64,000 bases of DNA, taken from the NCBI RefSeq assembly GCF_009208555.1, contig NZ_WFLI01000009.1, forward strand, positions 124,001-188,000, read 5' to 3'. Positions 55,401-60,110 of this stretch are shown here, piece after piece; the stretch's first letter is position 1; every line of letters begins with the position of its first letter. Source of the stretch: Janthinobacterium violaceinigrum (lineage in GTDB: Bacteria; Pseudomonadota; Gammaproteobacteria; Burkholderiales; Burkholderiaceae_D). The notes beneath the pieces are model-generated. The model did no database searches. It was given only the letters and a program-made list of their open reading frames with translations, and was not told the origin of the DNA. Made by a program: the position numbers and the translations under genes.

Positions 55401-58080
55401 TGTTCTCGCCCACGTTGGCCGTCAGCTTGTCGGCCACCTTGGTGACGCGCACGTTCGGCCCCGGCACCATCACGGTGGCCGTATTCGGCAAGTCGTTGGC
55501 CACTTCGACGGAGGTGGTGCCGATCACGCTGGTGACAAACGAGGTGTTCGTGGGCGGCTGCGTATAGCTGAGATTGAAGGTGACGCCCTGCCCGGCCGCC
55601 AGGTTCGGCGGCAGGCCCGACAGGACGATGAAACCCGTGCCCGCGTTGTACACACCCGTCACGCCGCCGACGGACACGCCCGTCAAGCCAGGCGGCAATT
55701 GCAGCGTGTATGTGACGTTTTCCGCCGCGCCCGGTCCCATGTTGCGGTAGGTAACCGTGCCGCTGATGGCATCGCCCGCATTCGTCGAGCCGGGAAAGCC
55801 GTTCAGGGTGGTGGTGACGTCCACCAGCGCCTTGCTGACCACCGTGGTGGTCTGGCAGGCGCCCGCCGTGGCGCAGCTGGCGCCATTGCCGCCGGACGGC
55901 GCCACGCTGTTGACGAAATTGCCGGCCGCCGTCGGCACGCCGGTGAGGCTGACTACGGCACTGGCGCCCGGCGCCAGGCCGGCCGGCACGCTGCAGCTGA
56001 GCGTATTGCCGGCCAGCGGCGCACAGGTGGCGGGCGCCGTGGGCGTGACGACGATGCTGGCCAGGTTGGCCGGCAAGGTATCGGTCAGGGTCAGGGTGGC
56101 CGTGGTGGCGCCCGTGCCGGTATTGTTCGCCGTCAAGGTCCACTGCACGGTGTCGCCGATGAAGGCGCTGGTCTTGTCGACGCTTTTTTGCACGCGCACG
56201 AGGGGACTGACGATGCCCAGGCTGTCGCTGTCGACGTTGTTCGCGGGGATAGGGTCCAGCGTGCTCGCGCCGGCCGTGGTGGTGATCGTCAGGCTGCCGC
56301 TGGCGGGCAGGTTGAAGGTGGAACTGCAATTGATGCGCGAACCGGGAATGAACGGCGACACGGGCGCACTGCAGGTGGCCGTGGCGCCGGCGGGCAAGCC
56401 GCTCATCACGCAGGTGGGCGCGGCCGCGCTGTCGGGACCGTTGTTCGTGCACACGCCCGTCACCGTCACGGGCGAACCGGCATTGTAGGGACCGGCCGGC
56501 ACCGTCGTGACGGCTTGCATGTCCGCCTGCAGGCGGCGGTTGCTGATGGTACAGGTGACGGGCGCCTCGGGCATGGTGAAGTTGCCCCCGTTGGCCGCGC
56601 CGCTGGAAATGACGGCCGCCGTATCCGTACGCACGCAGCTGTAGCTGCTCTGGTACTGGGCCAGCACGGTGGCCGTGCCCGCGTTTTCCGCAAACGTCGC
56701 GAGGTTGCCCACGCGTACCACGGCGCTGGCCGTGGCGCCGTTGCCGCCCTGCACGCCCGCCGTGCCGTTGGCATTCATGATGAACAGGCCGCTGTCGCTG
56801 GCCGGCGCCAGCACCTTGAGCACCGTCAAGGTATTCGTCCTGACGGTGGCCGTGGTGCTGCTGCTGTTGTTGCTCAGATCGCTATCCGTTTCGTTGGGCG
56901 ACACGGTCACGTTGGCCGTATTCACGATGCTGGCGGCGTCCCCCGGCGTGGCCGTGATCGTCACCGTCAGGTAGGAGCCCGCGGTGGGATCGCTGACGGC
57001 GCCATTCACGGGCAGGTTGCCCATGGTAATGCTCACATTGTTGCTGCCCGAACCCGAGGTTTTCGTGCCGCAGGAAGCGCTGCCGCTGGCGGCGCAGGTC
57101 CAGCTGACATTGCTCAGGCTGGCCGGCAGCACGTCGCTGAAGGTGGCGCCCGCGCTGAGGGCCGGACCGCGGTTCCACACTTTCATGGTGTAGCTCAGGG
57201 GCTTGCCGACGGAAAACTGCGCCGGGCCCACCTTGCTGACGGCCAGGTCCGTCTTGCTATTGGTACAGTCGGCATAGGAGCTGGCCAGGCTGGGGTCGCG
57301 CAATTGTGCTGCGGGAATAATTTCCGTCACATTGTCGGGACGCGTCCAGCGCATGTGCAGATAATTGATGCCGCCCACGTTATTCCACAGGACGCGGGCC
57401 AGATAACAGCCGCCGGGCGTGGCGCTATTGAAATTGCCGGCCAAATTCTGGAAATCCGTTTCATTATTCGAATATTCGGCCACGCTGCCCACGGCCACGT
57501 TGTACACGGTATTGCGGTAATTGGTCGAATACTGGGTCGAGAAATCCACCTTCACGTCATCGTCGTGCGCGACGCTGAATTTGTAATTGCCCGCCTGCGG
57601 AAACACCACCAGCGTGTACATCACGCGGCCCATGATCCAGGCGCGGCAGGCAGGGGACGTCTGCTGCGTATCGAAGTTGCATAGCTGCCCGGGATTGGCG
57701 GCCGTGCCATTGGCCCAGTCCAGCTGCGCCGAGGTGCCCGTGCGCGCCGCGTTGGCGGCGGGATTGGCGGCCAGCGCCGCCAGGCTGGCGAGCCGGCCCG
57801 TGCTGCCCGCGTTGAAGCCGTTGTTGTAATTGGGTGCGGGCGGATTGGCCGGCACCCGCTCGATGCCGCGGTAATCCTCCCACAACACCTGTGCGGCAGC
57901 GGGCGCAGCGGCGCCCAGCAGCAGGGAAGCGAGCACCAGCGGCACAACATGACACTTGGAAAGATGAAACCGGCGGGTGCGGCCGGCAAGCGCGGCCAGC
58001 ATGCCCAGATAGCGCCCGGCGGACGAAAAAGCTGCATGGCGGCCGGAACGGCCTGCCGTTTCCTGGTGTGTTTTGATCAT
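46420..58080 (-). CDS. Giant DUF11-repeat secreted surface protein
   Basis: A 3886-residue protein. The signal peptide ends near residue 63 (LLLGAAAPAAAQ). Residues about 65-265 resemble a PA14-type domain (FPQAGNYKFSVAHDDDVKVD). DUF11-like modules follow to about residue 3150: some 20 units of about 125 residues, with motifs such as VDK, GDTLTWT, NSGTGAST and LTDTLPA. A last DUF11 unit (SVNKTQAEIGDSLQYTIEVK) and one SdrD-B-like domain (GKVFVDCNNNHVQDAEELG) precede a Pro/Ala-rich tail. No LPXTG, RTX or autotransporter barrel is seen. I start at 58080 because a promoter and palindrome overlap the earlier ATG at 58146; neither has a good ribosome site. First gene of a three-gene operon. Confidence 0.88.
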   Translation of the reverse strand: MIKTHQETAGRSGRHAAFSSAGRYLGMLAALAGRTRRFHLSKCHVVPLVLASLLLGAAAPAAAQVLWEDYRGIERVPANPPAPNYNNGFNAGSTGRLASLAALAANPAANAARTGTSAQLDWANGTAANPGQLCNFDTQQTSPACRAWIMGRVMYTLVVFPQAGNYKFSVAHDDDVKVDFSTQYSTNYRNTVYNVAVGSVAEYSNNETDFQNLAGNFNSATPGGCYLARVLWNNVGGINYLHMRWTRPDNVTEIIPAAQLRDPSLASSYADCTNSKTDLAVSKVGPAQFSVGKPLSYTMKVWNRGPALSAGATFSDVLPASLSNVSWTCAASGSASCGTKTSGSGSNNVSITMGNLPVNGAVSDPTAGSYLTVTITATPGDAASIVNTANVTVSPNETDSDLSNNSSSTTATVRTNTLTVLKVLAPASDSGLFIMNANGTAGVQGGNGATASAVVRVGNLATFAENAGTATVLAQYQSSYSCVRTDTAAVISSGAANGGNFTMPEAPVTCTISNRRLQADMQAVTTVPAGPYNAGSPVTVTGVCTNNGPDSAAAPTCVMSGLPAGATATCSAPVSPFIPGSRINCSSTFNLPASGSLTITTTAGASTLDPIPANNVDSDSLGIVSPLVRVQKSVDKTSAFIGDTVQWTLTANNTGTGATTATLTLTDTLPANLASIVVTPTAPATCAPLAGNTLSCSVPAGLAPGASAVVSLTGVPTAAGNFVNSVAPSGGNGASCATAGACQTTTVVSKALVDVTTTLNGFPGSTNAGDAISGTVTYRNMGPGAAENVTYTLQLPPGLTGVSVGGVTGVYNAGTGFIVLSGLPPNLAAGQGVTFNLSYTQPPTNTSFVTSVIGTTSVEVANDLPNTATVMVPGPNVRVTKVADKLTANVGENITWTITASNTGNIANQGVVSLADLLPPNLAVTSVLPGPGVNCPPLAAWVASSTQTCTIAAGQLAALNGSRSVTITAHATAGGSLANRIMPTGPDNPSCATAENCRTVTTITSPKVAVTKSVDHASINIGATLSWSVTATNSGDGASTAPITLTDTLPANLLNLNVALVGSATCAAPVGNILTCTVPAGLAANGGSAGFIVTAQPAAAGTYNNSVVPSGADNPACATPAACATTSTVTSPSVAVTKGVDRTTVNLGDTITWTLKAINSGSGPTNGPITLTDTLPANVGALQILPVAPASCGVPAGNTLTCTIPPGLASGMQATVLIKAVANAAGTVANSLVPSGVDNPACATPANCQTTTTVTSPNVAVKKTVDKASINVGDTLTWTLTVSNSGTGASTGAVTLTDTLPAGLTNVVVSPQAPATCAPVAGQNLACSVPAGLAPGASAKIVVSATVTVAGAAVNSVLPSGPDTPACVLPGDCGTTTTVVKLLVDVTTTLNNFPPNTLAGDMISGTVTYANVGPGPAEGVTYTLQLTPGLSNVVLTGAAGSYNSATGVVTLSGLPVGLANGQSTSFNVSYTQPADNLSMVTSTIATTSVEVANHLPNTATATVPGPIIRVTKLADKTTANVGETITWTITATNTGSLANLGVVTLTDILPANVAVLSVMPGAGVSCPPLASWLANSAQACTVAPGQLVAMNGSRSITITARGTAGGSLGNKVLPSGPDNPACAQAASCQTATTILSPQVAVRKTVDRSNINVGEALTWTIAVANTGTGATMGIVTLTDTLPANLTLWQVLPASPATCAVPNGNQLVCSIPAGMAAGATLNIVVKGVANGAGAYVNTVVPSGPDNPACPQPGDCSTTSTAVKLLVDVTTTLNGFPGSTHAGDTIAGTVNFSNIGPGPAEGVTYSLQLAPGLAGVNLGGVTGSYNGGSGLVTFSGVPATLAAGQGFSFQLSYIQPASNLSTVVSRIATTSVEVPNDQPNVATVTMPGSIIRVSKTANKAVANVGEEIIWTITASNTGSLANQGAVILTDLLPANIVVTNVAPDSGVTCPPLASWVANSSQSCSVAIGQLAAGNGQRQIVLTGKASAGGNLANHVMPSGPDNPACFQANSCQTQTTITSPSLALSKSVDKLALNIGDSLTWTVTLANSGTGASTAVATLTDTLPAGLANIVVTPAAPVTCAPLAGNVLTCSVPAGLAAGGNATLQVTARAAAAGSLVNGVSASGTDNPVCLQAGDCSTTSTVSSPLLNASKTVDKTAANVGDTLTWTLTLRNSGSGPSTAIATLADTLPAGLANVLVTPTAPVTCAVPAGNVVNCSVPAGLAAGASATVKLSATATLSGSLVNALLPGGPDNPACAVPGDCQTTTVVSKLLVDVTTTLNGFPASSNAGDAIRGVVTFANVGPGVAETMSYSLQLEAGLGGVSLSPVSGAPGISGVYNSATGMYVLSGLPATLIAGQSASFNLFYTQPASNSSRITSVVGTSSTEIVNDLPNTATTNLPGPVIRASKTVDKVNAAVGDILTWSITATNTGNLPNQNAVVIADVLPANIVVLSVTPDGGVSCPPAASWTAGSVQSCTIAAGQLAAGNGSRKVVITGRGSVGGSLSNRVVPSGGDNPACDTAGACQATTTLVAPQVTVRKSVDKSNASVGDLLTWTITASNGGTGATKSAIVLTDNLPAGVSGVQVLSTQLATCAPVAGNIVTCSVTAGLAPGGQAQVVLRATASAAGVLQNTVLPSGPDNPVCAQAADCTTTTTAIKLLVDVTTTLNGFPGTTSAGDQINGIVSYSNVGPGTAENVTYSLKLAQGLMGVTLSGAAGSYDAVSGMLTVTGLPASLAANELHSFGLSYIQPASNVSTIVSIIATSSTEVQYDLPNTATVTMPGPVIRVTKTANVGNANVGDSIIWTITAINSGGVANLGVVTLADILPPNLTVLAVNADAGVTCPPLANWVANSVQSCSIAAGQLAIGNGTRSVRVTATGTLEGVLSNRVMPSGPDNPACAQANSCESSIVLTGPKVAVRKSVNRASANVGDTVVWTITASNTGTGPTRAVMTLVDTLPAGLTNVVLTPVRATCAPVAGNVLTCSVPAGLIGNGGEASVEVSATVTQAGTALNRVVPSGPDAPLCLAPADCQTSTNVTSPSVMVKKVADKANASIGDTVSWTITATNRGSGATTAAITLTDDLAASLTEIVVTPAAPTTCAPLAANKLVCTVPAGLAPNAVAAVTVSAKVAASGTLSNTIVPAGPDLPRCAQASDCTAVTEVANPAIGAALGVGKVTQLSAKVFTVPYTVVIRNVGKGAAQNVQALDSLRAAFPEPVACRIVAPPAAPAIGGSRQLAVNPGFTGGCGGSDLRLLSGDAALGEGELSVITFTVEITVQDTTLPQYNNSVFASALAGTVANGGGAISVPPAPAAGVIAANPTYTPPVGSLVFDASNNGGSHAGAAATAADVAALADKVDPNRNGNASDTVGGVAYTGEDTPTPVVLLRQVVDVIKAVSAQQQVDASKFEISYTVQAANRYPAGYPTSTMVQVAENLRAVFPTATSVALKPGSLAVTARPASATACVANPDFNGATVFGLLNGMGDLQPQESCNIVFTVLVDFGSVAAIPTVAQLNQVYASTMPGSEAGGRNIGHSYSGADGGNTPVAPASVLALASSADTLLLPATPGATPPSFTPVVFNTKDKPMLLISKSVNKTQAEIGDSLQYTIEVKNTGVATAFGVSVLDKLPAGFRYIDGTTTRNNVVQPDPSGKPGPQLSFKLESLAPNASVSFRYRLRVGVGSLQGDGINRAQATTTNGPPSNEARAKVKVTGGVFTTDACIAGKVFVDCNNNHVQDAEELGIPGVRLYMEDGTNFTTDVEGKYSYCGITPNSHVIKVDGATLPRASRMMEASNRNLGDPHSLFLDTKNGELLRADFIEGSCSNPVLEQVKARRAQGEVRSVEREGGKGGGLSFSSQPAAAPAQATDSANQPVVAPRLPTPAAVPATAPAAGGSHVQ
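48610..56205 (-). repeat. Tandem DUF11 module array with higher-order repeat
   Basis: About 20 modules of roughly 375 bases encode similar 125-residue beta-sandwich units. Every few units a distinct module with VDVTTTLN appears (start points near 55840, 53945, 52800, 51290 and 50130), each followed by a module with RVTK or RVSK and then one to three modules of the VAVxKxVD type. The superunits hold 5, 3, 4, 3 and 4 modules. The repeats are diverged in sequence but uniform in length. Confidence 0.85.
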
Positions 58081-58128
58081 GTTGTTCGCTAAGAAATGTA
58101 CCGCTGCAAGATGCAGGACAATATAAAA

Positions 58129-58146
58129 ATGACATTTATTTGTCAT
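58129..58146. promoter_or_regulatory. Palindrome at the start of the giant-gene transcript
   Basis: ATGACA, TTTATT, TGTCAT is a perfect 6-base inverted repeat directly downstream of the -10 element on the minus strand. Its position over the expected transcription start makes it a candidate operator. Confidence 0.45.
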
Positions 58147-58674
58147 GATTATATGAACAAGTAACAGTTCAAGCGTACGACAACAGTGCTTTTTTTGTTT
58201 CCAACAATGAAATTAAATTATCTCGTTGATATTTCGCAACACATTCCTCAAATTAATCGTGTAGTCACGCTGACATTCTATTTTTTACTGCATACTGATT
58301 AGCTCGACATAATATTTAAATTATCATTTACATAATCATGCGAAACTATCAAACGCGTAGTTTGTTTTCCAAAAGAAATTATTAATGCCAATTAACAGCA
58401 TTTACTGAAATACGCCTCTTCCCTGCCTGCGCGGCAAATTCCCCATTCGCTCCTGCGCCGCCGGATATTCTTTTTCCGGCGCCTGTTCTTGATACCAATT
58501 TCACGGCATACACGTCCATTTCCCTGCAAGACAGGGCAGGCAGCAGGGGGAATTGGTCTTGCAAAACGGACGCGCAGGCGTCGCGGCTATCGCACCGGTG
58601 CCCGGATCGCTTACTATCGCCCCATCGCGCCCTGCGCCACCACCGTGCCATCCCTTTGCCAGGAGTCCTCATTG
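58147..58674. other. AT-rich intergenic island
   Basis: About 530 bases without a convincing gene. The part from 58160 to 58400 is strikingly AT-rich against the surrounding high-GC genome. An 8-base inverted repeat (TGCAAGAC at 58525, GTCTTGCA at 58556) lies nearer the lipoprotein gene. It probably carries divergent promoters for the giant-protein operon and the YceI-like gene. Confidence 0.5.
58148..58153 (-). promoter_or_regulatory. Candidate -10 element of the giant-gene operon
   Basis: The minus strand reads TATAAT here, a perfect -10 hexamer in AT-rich DNA; the matching -35 region is weak. Transcription would begin near 58141, leaving about 60 bases of leader before ATG 58080. Confidence 0.45.
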
Positions 58675-59424
58675 ATGCCCCATGCCCATCGCCGCCTGCT
58701 GCTGGCTTGCGCCTGCGCCTTGCTCGCGGCCTGCAGCCCGTTCGCCCCGCCGCCCGCCGCCTCGCTCCCGGCCGCACCCGTAGCGGCGCCAGCCATGCAG
58801 GCGCCGCCGTGGCAGCAGCCGGGCGTGCGCATCCTGCACATCGCCCCGCAGGACTCCCTGCTGACCATCACCGTGCGGCGCGGCGGTGCGCTGGCCCGCC
58901 TGGGGCATGACCACGTGGTTGCCAGCCGCACCCTGCAGGGCGTCGTGGCGCCCGCGCCGGGACGCGCGCAATTCCAGTTCCGGCTCGACGAGATGAGTGT
59001 GGATGAAGCTAGCCTGCGCCAGGCGGCGGGGCTGACGACGACGCCGTCGGCGGACGCCATCGCGGGCACGCGCCACAACATGCTGGTGCGCGTGCTGGAA
59101 GCCGAACGCTATCCGTGGGTGCGTATCGACGCCCGGCGTATCGACGCCCGGCGCACTGGCGACGGCGACGTGCTCGACGCGGACATCACCCTGCATGGCG
59201 TGACGCGCACCGTGCAGCTGCCCGTGCGGATCGAGATGGCGGCCGATGGGCGGAGCCTGCAGGCCAGCGGCAGCCTGCTGTTAAAACAGAGCGATTTCGG
59301 CATCGTGCCCTTCGCCGTGCTGGGCGGCGCCATGGCCGTGCAGGACCAGATGGAACTGGCGTTCCGCATTACCGCCCGGCAGGAGATCAGCGCGCCAGGA
59401 TCAGGCGCAAGCCCAGGCCGATGA
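58675..59424 (+). CDS. YceI-like lipoprotein
   Basis: A 249-residue protein with a lipoprotein signal (LLLACACALLAACS; the lipidated Cys is in LAACS). The mature part is a YceI-type lipocalin-like barrel: SLLTITVRRGGALARLGHDH, then FQFRLDEMSVDEASLR, DADITLHGVTRTVQLPV and LLLKQSDFGI. YceI proteins bind isoprenoid-like lipids or act in envelope stress; function here is unknown. A perfect 15-base tandem duplication at 59122-59151 doubles the peptide RIDAR. ATG 58675 follows AGGAG. Its end overlaps the convergent exporter gene by 38 bases. Confidence 0.82.
   Translation: MPHAHRRLLLACACALLAACSPFAPPPAASLPAAPVAAPAMQAPPWQQPGVRILHIAPQDSLLTITVRRGGALARLGHDHVVASRTLQGVVAPAPGRAQFQFRLDEMSVDEASLRQAAGLTTTPSADAIAGTRHNMLVRVLEAERYPWVRIDARRIDARRTGDGDVLDADITLHGVTRTVQLPVRIEMAADGRSLQASGSLLLKQSDFGIVPFAVLGGAMAVQDQMELAFRITARQEISAPGSGASPGR
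59122..59151 (+). repeat. 15-base perfect tandem duplication inside the YceI-like gene
   Basis: CGTATCGACGCCCGG occurs twice head to tail (59122-59136 and 59137-59151). It adds five in-frame residues to a surface loop. Confidence 0.9.
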
Positions 59425-60016
59425 AGATGGTGCCGGCCACGCGGTCCAGCCACAGGCCGGCGCGCGGGCGGCGGTTCAGCCACAGGCCCACGGCGCCGGA
59501 AAAATAGCCGAGCAGGCCGAACAGCACGCAAGCCTGCGCCGTGAAGACCAGGCCCAGCTGCGCCGTCTGCCAGCTGGCATTGCCCTGGCCCGCGACGATA
59601 AACTGCGGCAGGAACGAAAGGAAGAACAGCACGACTTTCGGATTGATACTGTTGGCAAACAAGCCCTTGCCGAACAGGCGCAGCAGCGATTCGTCGGGCA
59701 AGGCCGCCGCGCCATCGACCTTGGCGCCGCCGCGGCTGCGCAAGGCACCGATGCCCAGCCACACCAGGTACAGGCCGCCAACCACTTTCAGCGTGGTAAA
59801 GGCAGCGGGCGAGGCGGCCAGCAGGGCCGACACGCCGATGGTCGCCAGCACCGTGTGCGTGAGGCAGCCGAGGGCGCAGCCCAGGCCGAATGCCATGCCC
59901 TGGCGGCGCCCGCGCGACATGCCCACGCCCAGCACCATCAGGTTGTCGGGGCCGGGACTGGCGGTAATGAGGACGGCGGCGGCCAGGAAGGCCAGGAACT
60001 GATCGGGACTGAGCAT
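59387..60016 (-). CDS. LysE-family amino acid exporter
   Basis: A 209-residue inner-membrane protein with about six membrane segments. The LysE/RhtB pattern is clear at the N-terminus (TASPGPDNLMVLGVGMSRG) and in the middle (GLFANSINPKVVLFFLSFLPQF). Such proteins export amino acids or homoserine lactones by proton exchange. ATG 60016 is chosen because the hydrophobic domain begins there. It is divergent from the hybrid kinase gene. Confidence 0.92.
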   Translation of the reverse strand: MLSPDQFLAFLAAAVLITASPGPDNLMVLGVGMSRGRRQGMAFGLGCALGCLTHTVLATIGVSALLAASPAAFTTLKVVGGLYLVWLGIGALRSRGGAKVDGAAALPDESLLRLFGKGLFANSINPKVVLFFLSFLPQFIVAGQGNASWQTAQLGLVFTAQACVLFGLLGYFSGAVGLWLNRRPRAGLWLDRVAGTIFIGLGLRLILAR

Positions 60017-60110
60017 GGAAGACTCGCAGGCAAAAGGCGACATGATACCGGAGCGGCCGCCATGCCGGCAGGACATGAAATTGCCCGTGTGCCACCGAGA
60101 GTCGATTAAA

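Noticed and set aside
48610..56205. The regular repeats as a CRISPR array or satellite DNA
   Set aside because: The period is about 375 bases, in frame and diverged, encoding beta-sandwich modules of one protein.
58081..58146. Upstream start for the giant protein at ATG 58146
   Set aside because: The ATG lies inside a palindrome at the expected transcription start, without a ribosome site, and the extra residues do not belong to the signal peptide.
58382..58519. Small minus-strand frame (about 45 codons) in the intergenic region before the YceI-like gene
   Set aside because: The purine-rich sequence upstream is too close to the ATG, and no family or hydrophobic segment is visible.
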